The notes under the pieces are model-generated. The model was not told where the DNA came from. It made no database searches and was given only the letters and a program-made list of their open reading frames with translations. This document shows, in pieces, positions 15,618 to 24,059 of a stretch of 64,000 nt of DNA (position 1 is the stretch's first letter; every line of letters starts with the position of its first letter). The stretch is taken from NCBI RefSeq assembly GCF_018617385.1, contig NZ_JACSKA010000001.1:1240001-1304000 (forward strand), written 5' to 3'. This DNA comes from Exiguobacterium sp018617385 (GTDB lineage: Bacteria; Bacillota; Bacilli; Exiguobacteriales; Exiguobacteriaceae). The position numbers were made by a program, and so were the translations under genes.

Positions 15618-16652
15618 ATGATTGAGCTGAAACAAATCACCAAGGAGTTTAAGGTCAACGGAGACACGATCACGGCACTCGATGATGTCTCCCTCACGAT
15701 TAAGAGAGGAGAAATCTTCGGAATCATCGGACGAAGTGGTGCCGGTAAGAGTACGCTCATCCGGATGATCAATCTTTTGGAGCGTCCGACATCAGGGGTC
15801 GTTGAGATTGAGGGACAAGATATCACGCTCCTCAAAAAGAAAGGGTTGTCGACGTTACGCCAGCGAATCGGTATGATCTTTCAGCACTACAACTTGCTGA
15901 AGACTGCGACCGTCGAAGAGAATGTCGCCATCCCGCTTCGTCTCGAAGGTCTCGGGAAGCAGATCATCCGTGAACGGGTCGACCGCTATCTCCAAATCGT
16001 CGGACTGAGCGAACATCGGAACCATTACCCTGAACAATTGTCGGGTGGACAGAAACAACGTGTCGCCATTGCGCGAGCGCTCGCCCATGAGCCTGATATT
16101 CTCCTCAGTGATGAGGCGACAAGTGCGCTCGACCCTGAGACGACCGAGTCGATTTTAGAGTTACTGCTCGAAATCAATCGCGAGCTCGGATTGACGATTT
16201 TCTTGATCACACATGAGATGGAAGTCATCGAACGAATCTGTGACCGGGTCGCCGTCATCGATCGTGGTCAAATCGTTGAACAAGGACACGTACTAGACGT
16301 CTTCTCCAATCCGTCACACGAGACGACCCAGAAGTTTCTTAAGACAAACCTCGACGTCCCGGAAGAAGTCGTCTCAGAACTCCAGACCCGGGGAACGCTC
16401 GTCCACTTGTCGTTCATCGGCAGTCAGACGGAACAAGCAGTCCTCGCACAATTGACCAAGCGGTTCGGCATCCTACCGAACATCATCGGAGGCGGAATCA
16501 AGAAGTTAAAGGCGGGGCTTGTCGGAAACTTGCTCGTCCATCTTGACGGGGATCATGATCAAACGGAACTCGCCGTCCGTTATTTGAAGACGAGCGGCGT
16601 ACATGTGAGGGAGGTGTCAAACCATGCAACAGTTTTGGACAGACTGGGGTGA
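15618..16652 (+). CDS. metN: Methionine ABC transporter ATP-binding protein MetN
   Basis: The 344-residue ATPase has Walker A GRSGAGKSTLI, the Q-loop FQHYNLL, signature LSGGQKQRVAIARAL, Walker B ILLSDEATSALD and switch His in LITHEME. A C-terminal NIL (ACT-like) domain from about residue 260 is the regulatory methionine-binding domain that inhibits uptake at high cytoplasmic methionine. AAGGAGGGGTCTT precedes the ATG, and the gap to metQ is 11 bases. Its 3' end overlaps metI by 29 bases. Confidence 0.96.
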   Translation: MIELKQITKEFKVNGDTITALDDVSLTIKRGEIFGIIGRSGAGKSTLIRMINLLERPTSGVVEIEGQDITLLKKKGLSTLRQRIGMIFQHYNLLKTATVEENVAIPLRLEGLGKQIIRERVDRYLQIVGLSEHRNHYPEQLSGGQKQRVAIARALAHEPDILLSDEATSALDPETTESILELLLEINRELGLTIFLITHEMEVIERICDRVAVIDRGQIVEQGHVLDVFSNPSHETTQKFLKTNLDVPEEVVSELQTRGTLVHLSFIGSQTEQAVLAQLTKRFGILPNIIGGGIKKLKAGLVGNLLVHLDGDHDQTELAVRYLKTSGVHVREVSNHATVLDRLG

Positions 16653-17286
16653 CTTAATCTGGACAGGAACGGTTCAAACGTTGACGATGACGAGTATCGC
16701 GCTTTTGATCTCGACCTTGATCGGATTGCCGCTCGGGACGTTGCTCGTTTTGACGAGACCGAATGGCAGACTCGCAAACCGATTCGTCTATGGTGGCTTA
16801 TCGAGCGTTATCAACGTCATCCGTTCCATCCCGTTCATCATTCTGTTGTTCTTCATCTTACCGTTCACACGGTTCATCATGGGGACGACAATCGGCGTGC
16901 AGGGCGTCTTGCTCCCCTTGATCGTCTTCACCGCACCGTATATTGCGCGACTCATGGAGTCGGCACTACTCGAAGTCGACCGCGGGGTCATCGAAGCGTA
17001 TGAAGCGATGGGCATCTCGACGAGAAAAATCATCTGGTATGTGTTAATCCGTGAAGCACGTTCTTCCATCGTTCTCGGATTGACGATTGCGACGATCGGG
17101 TTGATTGGAGCGACGGCGATGGCGGGACTCGTCGGGGCAGGTGGGCTAGGGGACATTGCCTATCAATACGGACATCTCCGCTTTGAACCGGAGGTCATGT
17201 ACGTGACCATTTTCGTCCTCATCCTCCTCGTTCAGTCCATCCAATCCTTCGGGAATCGACTGGCGGCAAAATTGAAAAAGGCATAA
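16624..17286 (+). CDS. metI: Methionine ABC transporter permease MetI
   Basis: The 220-residue permease has five membrane segments and the MetI EAA loop YEAMGISTRKIIWYVLIREA. The C-terminal helices AMAGLVGAGGLGDIAYQYG are typical. GGGAGGTG 8 bases upstream of the ATG supports a start that lies inside metN, so the two genes overlap by 29 bases and are probably coupled. It completes the MetNQI importer. Confidence 0.95.
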   Translation: MQQFWTDWGDLIWTGTVQTLTMTSIALLISTLIGLPLGTLLVLTRPNGRLANRFVYGGLSSVINVIRSIPFIILLFFILPFTRFIMGTTIGVQGVLLPLIVFTAPYIARLMESALLEVDRGVIEAYEAMGISTRKIIWYVLIREARSSIVLGLTIATIGLIGATAMAGLVGAGGLGDIAYQYGHLRFEPEVMYVTIFVLILLVQSIQSFGNRLAAKLKKA

Positions 17287-17289
17287 AAG

Positions 17290-17317
17290 AATCGTGTCGC
17301 GAAAGCGACACGATTTA
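17290..17317. terminator. Bidirectional terminator between metI and the spx-like gene
   Basis: AATCGTGTCGC-GAAA-GCGACACGATT is a perfect hairpin with a tetraloop, flanked by AAAAG and TTAT. Confidence 0.85.
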
Positions 17318-17710
17318 TGCGTTATGGAGCAGACGTTTCAGTTCAGCGATGCGGTCATGTCTCGGGATGAACGTCCGAATCTCTTTTTCACTGAAACCGA
17401 CCTGGATGCGATGATGGTCGAAGACGATCGGACTTTTCAGGATTTGAGGATTCGAGGCGACGAAACTATATAGCTCACGAATCGACATCTCATCTAGTTT
17501 CTCTGCCGCTTGTTTATAGACACTCTTTTGGACCGACAACAAGTCCGTCGTCCCATTTTCCGTCAGGCTCAAAATCTCTTTGAATTCTCCGAAGGATAAA
17601 CCTTGGTCTGTCAATTTCTTTTCGATGAAGGGAATCTTTTGTTCCCGTAACCAATCAATCGTTTTTCTGGAAGAACTGCAGCTAGTATGCGTGAATACCG
17701 TGACCGTCAC
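17315..17710 (-). CDS. Spx/ArsC-family regulator with CxxS instead of CxxC
   Basis: Starting at the GTG at 17710 gives 131 residues, the exact length of B. subtilis Spx; a GTG three codons earlier is only 2 bases from the ribosome site. Spx hallmarks are present: TVFTHTSCSSSRK at the N-terminus, LTENGTTDLL including the Gly that contacts the RNA polymerase alpha subunit, and SPIVFDHHRIQVGFSEKEIRTFIPR. Spx binds RNA polymerase and reprogrammes transcription under thiol stress through a Cys10-Cys13 disulphide. Here the second cysteine is Ser14, so that switch cannot form. It may be redox-blind or sense otherwise. Monocistronic. Confidence 0.85.
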   Translation of the reverse strand: MTVTVFTHTSCSSSRKTIDWLREQKIPFIEKKLTDQGLSFGEFKEILSLTENGTTDLLSVQKSVYKQAAEKLDEMSIRELYSFVASNPQILKSPIVFDHHRIQVGFSEKEIRTFIPRHDRIAELKRLLHNA

Positions 17711-17871
17711 GACAACCACTTCTCCTTTACATCAGTTTGGTTCTAACTATTATCTCCTTTTATACGTTCGAGTGCGTGATTATGTTTCAAATCACATACA
17801 GTTTCTTTTTGATTGAGCATGACTTCGTTCGGGTACAGATTTCATGAGTAACCACATAAGGAGGAATGAAG

Positions 17872-18255
17872 ATGTTTGACTATACCGTACAATCTGACCG
17901 TACCGTGGATGACGTTGTCGTTCGTCTCGGAGAAGCATTGAAAGAAGAATCATTCGGGGTGCTCTGGGACTTTGATTTGAGTGAGACGCTCGAGAAAAAA
18001 GGGCAGGGTATTGATGGGAAGTATCGTATCTTAGAAGTATGCAATCCGAAGGCGGCAAAAGAAGTACTGTCGCAACAGTTAGAAGGGGGCTACTTCCTTC
18101 CATGCAAAATCGCGGTGTTCGAAAAAGACGACCATACCCAAATTGGTATGCCGAGACCGACTGAATTAATTCGCCTCATCGATGACGAATCGTTACAAGC
18201 CGTCGCGTTAGACGTTGAGTCCCGATTGCAACGTGCCATCGACCAAAGTAAATGA
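17872..18255 (+). CDS. DUF302 domain protein
   Basis: I start at the ATG at 17872, 8 bases after AAGGAGGA; an ATG two codons upstream lies too close. The 127-residue protein matches DUF302: SFGVLWDFDLSETLEKKG, ILEVCNPKAAKEVL and GGYFLPCKIAVFEK, with the conserved Cys of CNP and the LPC motif. There is no signal peptide or membrane segment. The family's role is not established; some members bind haem or are linked to metal or stress functions. It is monocistronic with its own terminator. Confidence 0.87.
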   Translation: MFDYTVQSDRTVDDVVVRLGEALKEESFGVLWDFDLSETLEKKGQGIDGKYRILEVCNPKAAKEVLSQQLEGGYFLPCKIAVFEKDDHTQIGMPRPTELIRLIDDESLQAVALDVESRLQRAIDQSK

Positions 18256-18265
18256 TTGTTCTACC

Positions 18266-18296
18266 ATCCGCTCATGAAACGTGAGCGGATTTTTTT
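18266..18296 (+). terminator. Terminator after DUF302 gene
   Basis: ATCCGCTCA pairs with TGAGCGGAT, followed by T7. Confidence 0.88.
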
Positions 18297-18354
18297 CGTA
18301 TAGGATAGTTAGATAATGGTAAAATTGGATGAGGAGATTATAGGAGGGGATATT

Positions 18355-19653
18355 TTGTACAAAAGAGGAATCATGATGTTACTTAGTGCTTCATTTTTAA
18401 GCGCATGTGGGGCATCTAATATAGAAGTCATTCAACTAGATTACATAGAGGATCAATGGAACGTGGAAAGCTATTCAAAAGAAGGAGAGATGATTGAAGT
18501 TCAAGAGTCAAAAGAAGTATTGGCTGCATGCGATGGGGAGCGTGCAACCGAATTAAAGGGTGACATCACGGTATATCAAACGGCGATTGCAGGGAGAACC
18601 GAGCCTGCTTCAGCCATGACCCCATATACGATGAAAGTCGTGACGTACTTAGAAGGTGACGAACGGTATGTCGTATGTCGTGAAAGCTACACCAATCAAC
18701 TGATGGCGGAAGCGATTGACTCGTTTCCAGACTTTGTGAATACAAGTGACGGAATTCGACTTCCACGACTCCCTCGTATTCATCAGACATCTTCTGCGTT
18801 ACAAGACAAGTTGGTGGAAGCAGAAGGGTTGGAGATCGACGGGAATTCCATCACCCCGTTCCCGCATACGTTACTGGAAATCGAACCGGCGCTCTACGGC
18901 GAACTTGAAATGAAACTCGGTGGCAAGGTGATCCGTTATCCGATTGCGCAGTTCGAGCCGCGAGGATTTGAGATGCCGAATCAACAGATTGCCATCGGAT
19001 ATGATAAAAAGACGTTTCGTCCATATATTCTTTACTCGTTTGATGGCCAATTTTTCATGCCTCAACCAATCGAGTTTGATGAGTTAGAGGACCCGGGGTC
19101 AAAAGAGAATACGGTCTTTTCCGAGTTAGAAATCAAGACTGTCGCGACAGCTCGTGAACTGAACGAAGAAGAGGAAACTCCGTTCTATACTTTCTCTTAT
19201 CTGAAAAACGGGAAACGTGTGACCGAAACGATGACGATTCGATTCGCTCCTGGCTTGTTTTTAAAAGAAGGAGAAGAACCGGATCCGATGTTTGAGGATT
19301 GGTTGCCTGTTGAAGAAGCCGGACCAAGGGTCATCATCCATCGCAAACCATACGATGGAGGGGCGATGGAATTCGCAGAATATAGTGATGCCACGAAAGA
19401 GGAAGCGAAAGAATTGTTCGACATCGTCAATGAGGCAGACCCCGTCGATCGCCGCGGAGAAGATTCAGAATATCGATATTTGACTTTAACAGACGGTTGG
19501 AAGGGTCAAGTATTCGAAATCAGCTATCAAAAGCGTTCGAAAAAAATCGATATCTATTTAACGGACCCGCTCCGCGATCAAACATTTAAATTATCGAGCG
19601 AAGGAGCGGAATCGTTCTTAGACATATTTCCGCGCCTAAGGGAAACATTATGA
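18355..19653 (+). CDS. Lipoprotein of unknown family, tandem paralogue 1 of 3
   Basis: The start is a TTG at 18355, 5 bases after AGGAGGGG. The 432-residue product has a lipobox (LSACG, Cys near residue 17) and is otherwise hydrophilic and acidic, so it should be anchored outside the membrane. It shares with the next two genes an N-terminal VxQLDYIxxQWNV motif and a C-terminal block of about 60 residues, DGWKGQVFEIS..KRSKKID followed by TDPLRDQTFKLSS. I do not recognise the family. It overlaps the next gene by 4 bases, forming a three-gene translationally coupled operon. The cluster looks richer in A+T than its surroundings. Confidence 0.82.
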   Translation: MYKRGIMMLLSASFLSACGASNIEVIQLDYIEDQWNVESYSKEGEMIEVQESKEVLAACDGERATELKGDITVYQTAIAGRTEPASAMTPYTMKVVTYLEGDERYVVCRESYTNQLMAEAIDSFPDFVNTSDGIRLPRLPRIHQTSSALQDKLVEAEGLEIDGNSITPFPHTLLEIEPALYGELEMKLGGKVIRYPIAQFEPRGFEMPNQQIAIGYDKKTFRPYILYSFDGQFFMPQPIEFDELEDPGSKENTVFSELEIKTVATARELNEEEETPFYTFSYLKNGKRVTETMTIRFAPGLFLKEGEEPDPMFEDWLPVEEAGPRVIIHRKPYDGGAMEFAEYSDATKEEAKELFDIVNEADPVDRRGEDSEYRYLTLTDGWKGQVFEISYQKRSKKIDIYLTDPLRDQTFKLSSEGAESFLDIFPRLRETL

Positions 19654-20906
19654 AGCGAATTCTTATATTCATTTGCTGTATTGGTTTGATGACAGGTTGT
19701 GATGATGAACAGATGGATGTCGTAAAGCTAGATTACATATCGGAGCATTGGAATGTGAAAGAGATGAATTCTGGTCGGATGGATGCCAAGTCGGAGACGT
19801 GGGCGAGTGATTTACTCGATGCGTGTTCCGGGAATGCAATTTCACGAATCGAAGAGGACGTCACCGTCTATCGCTCGTATGAATTGAATCGAAAATTCGA
19901 TGATGCATATAAAATCGTGATGTATATGGAAGGAGATCGACCATATGCCGTTTGCTATGACAGTGCTTCTGAACAAATAAAGGCGGAAAAGATAAATGAA
20001 TTCCCTTACTTCGTTCATACGGAAGAAGGTATCGACATCTTGAGTACGCCGATGATTCGCACGGGTACACATGAAGAATTAAAAGAAATGGAACAGAAAG
20101 ACGAAGGTCATTTCTATCCTATGCCCGTCTCTCTCCTAGAAGAGACGATGATTCATGTGACACCCTCATTATATGGCCAGATTGATTTATCGATTGGAGA
20201 TCGACAAGGCTTATTCCCCCTTTCATATTTAGAACCGTTTAATGCCCAAACGAGAGAAGTGGCAATCGCGCTCGGGTATGACGAACAATCGAAAGAATCG
20301 TATTTTTATTACGAGAAAGAAGACGGATTGATGACCCTGCTTCCTTTAGTCGTGTGGAATGAAAAAGAGCATAAACACGAGCCGGTTCAATTCGAAGGTC
20401 TACAAGTAGAACAGGTACTTCGGGAAGACATTCTTGAACCTGATGTCAAGACGCCTCTCTACAGGTTCTCCTTCATTGAAGATGGGAAACGTGTGAATGA
20501 GGAGATCAGTTTAACTTATTTGAATGGTGAATTTTCGACACATGATCCTGTTCCAAACGCTAGCCATTCAAATGGTCCATTCGTTTATGTTCATGAGAAG
20601 CCATTAAACGGTGCGCTCGATATTCAGTACCCAAACGTGCTAATGGCTGAAGAGAACGACATATCAGATCTGATGAATGCGATTGATGACGCAACACCTG
20701 TCAAACGTGCTGGAGATGTGACTGACTATTCCCGTCTCACAATCGTCGATGGTTGGGGTGGTCAAGAGTTTCAGTTAAGTTTCAAGGAACGATCTCAAAA
20801 AATCGATGTTTATCTGACGGACCCGCTTCGCGATCAAACATTCAAATTATCAAGCAAAGGAGCGGAACGGTTCTTGGATCTATTTCCGGAGGTGAAAGAG
20901 TCATGA
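19650..20906 (+). CDS. Lipoprotein of unknown family, tandem paralogue 2 of 3
   Basis: This 418-residue protein has a short signal (ILIFICCIGLMTGC) with the lipid-modified Cys near residue 17. It shares with paralogue 1 the VxKLDYISEHWNV motif, a YAVCYD segment, the central YKxPLYRFSFIEDGKRV-type block and the C-terminal TDPLRDQTFKLSSKGAE. The last 70 bases are nearly identical to those of paralogue 1 at DNA level, suggesting recent duplication or gene conversion. The start overlaps the previous stop (ATGA) and the end overlaps the third gene the same way. Function is unknown. Confidence 0.82.
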   Translation: MKRILIFICCIGLMTGCDDEQMDVVKLDYISEHWNVKEMNSGRMDAKSETWASDLLDACSGNAISRIEEDVTVYRSYELNRKFDDAYKIVMYMEGDRPYAVCYDSASEQIKAEKINEFPYFVHTEEGIDILSTPMIRTGTHEELKEMEQKDEGHFYPMPVSLLEETMIHVTPSLYGQIDLSIGDRQGLFPLSYLEPFNAQTREVAIALGYDEQSKESYFYYEKEDGLMTLLPLVVWNEKEHKHEPVQFEGLQVEQVLREDILEPDVKTPLYRFSFIEDGKRVNEEISLTYLNGEFSTHDPVPNASHSNGPFVYVHEKPLNGALDIQYPNVLMAEENDISDLMNAIDDATPVKRAGDVTDYSRLTIVDGWGGQEFQLSFKERSQKIDVYLTDPLRDQTFKLSSKGAERFLDLFPEVKES

Positions 20907-22204
20907 TGAAACGAATGCTATTGATGTTAAGCACAGTCGGGATGTTATCGGGTTGTGGTAGTGAAAAAATGGATGTCGTGCAGCTAGACTATATGCCTGA
21001 GCAATGGAACGTGAACGATTTATATGCGAGCCAGATGGATACGGACTCAGAGACATGGTCGACTGCAATTCTCGGCGCTTGTACGGGTGAACCGCTCCCT
21101 CAGATTGAGGGGGACGTGACGGTTTTCAATTCATATGCGGTGAATCGGAAAGTCATGATATCAGATTATGATCCGAGCTCATATAAATTGGTGACTTTCT
21201 TGAAAGGAAAAGAAAACTACACCATTTGCTATGATGGAGACTATTCCAACATGAAATTAGGGAAGATTGATGAACTACCGGACTTCCTCGATTTATCAGC
21301 AGGTATCGAAGTTCCGGACGTCCCGAGGATGAAAGCGGGTACGAAAGAGGAAGAAGAAGTCGCAGAAAAGAGTGAAGCATCCGAGTATCTGGGGATGCCC
21401 ATCAACTTATTCGAAGACACGATGGTTCATTTGACTTCTCCTTTGAATGGAGCGATTGCATTAACGGTTGGTGATCAGGAAGGAATCTTTCCTATCTCAT
21501 TCATTGAACCATATAATGCGCAAATGGGAACCGCTAAGATTGCGCTTGGGTATAATGACAAATTGAAAGCAGCCCATTTTTACTTCGAGACAGAGAACGG
21601 GACTCCATCCGTTCAACCGTTCCTTGTGTTGAATGAGAAGGAATGGGCACATGAACCCATCCAGTTCGAAGAGTTGCAAGTCGAACGTGTTCTTCAGACG
21701 GATACGTTAGAGCCGGGGGTTAAGACACCTCTTTACATCTTCTCATACATGAAAAATGGGAAACGTGTGGAAGAAGAGGTTAGCTTGACGTACACGAAAG
21801 GCGAGTTTGCCACGAAAGAGTCCATTAAAGAAACAACTGAAGCAGGACTCATTGCCAATCCTTCCGTGCCGCGCGGTCCGTTTTTCTTTCTCCATAAATC
21901 ACCACTAGACGAAGCGACAACCCTTGATTATCCGGACACATTACGTGCGGCTGGCATCGACATGTCTGATTTGATGAACGCATTTAAGGAGGCAGAACCG
22001 GTGGATCGAGCTGGAGAAGTGGGAGACTATCCCCTTCTCACCATCATCGACGGATGGAAAGGGCAAGAATTTCAGTTAAGCTTCAAAAAACGGTCTAAAA
22101 AAGTAGATGTCTATGTGACGGATGAAACACGAAACCAAACTTTCAAACTGAGCAGTGCGGGAGCGGAAACATTCTTCTCCTATTTCCCTGATTTAGATGA
22201 GTGA
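20903..22204 (+). CDS. Lipoprotein of unknown family, tandem paralogue 3 of 3
   Basis: I start at the ATG at 20903, 8 bases after GGAGGTG and overlapping the previous stop. The 433-residue protein has lipobox LSGCG (Cys near residue 18) and the family motifs VVQLDYMPEQWNV, DGWKGQEFQLSFKKRSKK and QTFKLSSAGAE. It is closer to paralogue 2 than to 1 (both have SPLNGAI/SLYGQI and EPYNAQ/EPFNAQ segments). No clear terminator follows before the chemoreceptor gene, whose leader begins 160 bases on. Function is unknown; a cell-envelope binding role is only an inference from its location. Confidence 0.82.
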   Translation: MMKRMLLMLSTVGMLSGCGSEKMDVVQLDYMPEQWNVNDLYASQMDTDSETWSTAILGACTGEPLPQIEGDVTVFNSYAVNRKVMISDYDPSSYKLVTFLKGKENYTICYDGDYSNMKLGKIDELPDFLDLSAGIEVPDVPRMKAGTKEEEEVAEKSEASEYLGMPINLFEDTMVHLTSPLNGAIALTVGDQEGIFPISFIEPYNAQMGTAKIALGYNDKLKAAHFYFETENGTPSVQPFLVLNEKEWAHEPIQFEELQVERVLQTDTLEPGVKTPLYIFSYMKNGKRVEEEVSLTYTKGEFATKESIKETTEAGLIANPSVPRGPFFFLHKSPLDEATTLDYPDTLRAAGIDMSDLMNAFKEAEPVDRAGEVGDYPLLTIIDGWKGQEFQLSFKKRSKKVDVYVTDETRNQTFKLSSAGAETFFSYFPDLDE

Positions 22205-22363
22205 AGGGCGCCAACCGGAGTCTTTTCATTTGGTAAATACTTCAAAACCAAGATATTGACCTTCTGTAGAAAAACGGGATAAAGAAATGGGACAGGATAC
22301 GTTACACTGATAGTCACGATTTCGTACGAATATATCCTATTGTCAAGAAAGGTCGGTAAATGT

Positions 22364-23269
22364 ATGAGTAATTTGAATCAGAACGAGGTCACCTCAGACC
22401 ATGTCTTACGCTCCATCGAGATGAATATGGCGATGATACGCTTTGACCGTCAACGACGTGTCGTCGATGTGAATGATACGTTCGCAAAAGCAATGAAATA
22501 TAAACGGGAAGAGATGCTCGGTATGCAACATCATCTGTTTTGTCATTCCTCCTTCGTGAATAGCCCAGACTATCCGGCATTCTGGGAAAAGTTGTGGAGC
22601 GGATTCAGTTTTTCCGATAAGGTGGAACGGTTGAATGCAAAAGGAGAGACGATTTGGCTCGAGGCGACCTATATGCCAATCCTTGATGGGGAGGAAGTCA
22701 TCGGGGTCGTCAAGATCGCCTCAGACATTACCGCGCGGCAACAGGTGATTGAGGATTACGCGTATCGATTCAAATCGATGACCGATGTGCTCGACGAACG
22801 AGCGAAGACAGGGATGCATGATACGCTCGTATTGAACGGGACGATAGAACGGCTCGCCGAAGATGCGGCAAGCAACTTGAACGCTCTCCATCAGCTTCGG
22901 CGCCAAGCTGAAGATATCAATAAGATCGCGTCGTCAATCAAAGCAATCGCCGCTCAAACGAATCTATTGTCCCTCAATGCTGCCATCGAAGCGGCAAGGG
23001 CTGGAGAACACGGACTTGGATTCAATGTCGTAGCGACGGAAGTTCGGAACCTCTCCCGGATGGTCGAGCGTGCGGTTGTCGACGTCAACTCAAACACAGA
23101 AGCCATGAATGTTGAACTCCAAAAAATTGTCGATGGGGTCACGCAGTCCAATCGAGAGATTCAGTTGAGCGCCGAAACGATGGAGCAGACGATGGAGCGA
23201 TTCCATTCGTTCGAGCAGGCCGCAGCCGAATTACATGATACGGCTGACACGTTCACTTCTAGCCTATGA
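22364..23269 (+). CDS. PAS-domain chemotaxis transducer (soluble methyl-accepting-type protein)
   Basis: The 301-residue protein has a PAS domain at residues 20-130 (VDVNDTFAKAMKYKREEMLG, then FSDKVERLNAKGETIWLEATYMP and GVVKIASDIT). The C-terminal signalling part carries the conserved hairpin tip IAAQTNLLSLNAAIEAARAGEHG and VVATEVRNLSR. It lacks membrane segments and has a short coiled coil, so it is a cytoplasmic sensor expected to act on CheA/CheW. Several Gln/Glu pairs could serve as methylation sites but I did not verify them. The ATG at 22364 has only a modest ribosome site (AAAGG). The PAS ligand could be haem, flavin or another cofactor. Confidence 0.88.
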   Translation: MSNLNQNEVTSDHVLRSIEMNMAMIRFDRQRRVVDVNDTFAKAMKYKREEMLGMQHHLFCHSSFVNSPDYPAFWEKLWSGFSFSDKVERLNAKGETIWLEATYMPILDGEEVIGVVKIASDITARQQVIEDYAYRFKSMTDVLDERAKTGMHDTLVLNGTIERLAEDAASNLNALHQLRRQAEDINKIASSIKAIAAQTNLLSLNAAIEAARAGEHGLGFNVVATEVRNLSRMVERAVVDVNSNTEAMNVELQKIVDGVTQSNREIQLSAETMEQTMERFHSFEQAAAELHDTADTFTSSL

Positions 23270-23270
23270 A

Positions 23271-23308
23271 CCGATTGGCCCTTTGATGGGTCAGTCGGTT
23301 TTTTTGAA
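23271..23308. terminator. Bidirectional terminator
   Basis: ACCGAxTGGCCC pairs with GGGTCAGTCGGT, followed by T7; the right arm lies inside the 3' end of the convergent metallopeptidase gene. Confidence 0.8.
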
Positions 23309-23944
23309 TTGCAACGTATGTCCATTTTGCTTCAACCACGCCTTCGCACTATCCGTTTCGGGATGAACGGTTCGTAACGTGTCCCAAAATGAGGCAGAGT
23401 GGTCGAAGTGGACGAGATGCACCCATTCGTGAGCGATGACGTAGTCCATCATTTCTTTCGGCGCCAGCATGAGGCGGACGTTGATGGAGATGGTTCCATT
23501 CGAACTACATGACCCCCAACGTGTCTTTTGATGACCGATCCGAATCTTTTTCGCTTTAACACCTAATAATCTTTCGTAAGTCGGTGCCTGGTTGATTACA
23601 TATTCAAGCGCTCGTTCGCGCAGCCATGCCTCATAATGTTTAGACAGGGTGTTTTCGTCCCATGTCCCCGGTACGAAAAATGAGGAACCGTCATGTCTGA
23701 GTGTCGTGCCCTCATCTTTTTTGGTCGGATAGCTTTTTCCATGAAAGACGAGCCCCTCATCAAGAACAGACGTCTGTTTCGGAAGGTTGTGCCATGTATG
23801 ACGAATCCATGAGTCGTGCTCTTCTAAAATGCGATCGATGACTCGTTTTGACAAACGTGCTGGGATACGTAGCTCGATGCCATTTGGTGTGACATAAAAT
23901 GCGGCTTTTTTTCTTCGTTTATGTCTGACGATGTTGACGTTCAT
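23291..23944 (-). CDS. YgjP-like (DUF45) zinc metallopeptidase
   Basis: The 217-residue protein has the YgjP/DUF45 signature RWGSCSSNGTISINVRLMLA followed by YVIAHEWVHLVHFDHSASFW, in which HEWVH plus the later His/Glu form a zinc site. The N-terminal beta-rich part (KKAAFYVTPNGIELRIP) is typical. GAGGAGGTAATGT precedes the ATG. It has no signal peptide and is presumed cytoplasmic. Substrates of this family are poorly defined. It is divergent from patB. Confidence 0.9.
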   Translation of the reverse strand: MNVNIVRHKRRKKAAFYVTPNGIELRIPARLSKRVIDRILEEHDSWIRHTWHNLPKQTSVLDEGLVFHGKSYPTKKDEGTTLRHDGSSFFVPGTWDENTLSKHYEAWLRERALEYVINQAPTYERLLGVKAKKIRIGHQKTRWGSCSSNGTISINVRLMLAPKEMMDYVIAHEWVHLVHFDHSASFWDTLRTVHPETDSAKAWLKQNGHTLQFKKTD

Positions 23945-24059
23945 ACATTACCTCCTCTCTATATCTCGATTGAGTATAACGAAGTCGGCAAGAAACTGCC
24001 ATGCTTTTTTGGCACGCAGTCGAATCAACTTTGATACAGTAAGAGGAGGAGGGATGAAC

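Noticed and set aside
17801..17836. Sigma-B promoter before the DUF302 gene (GTTTCT ... GGGTAC)
   Set aside because: The spacer would be 24 bases, far from the 12-15 required.
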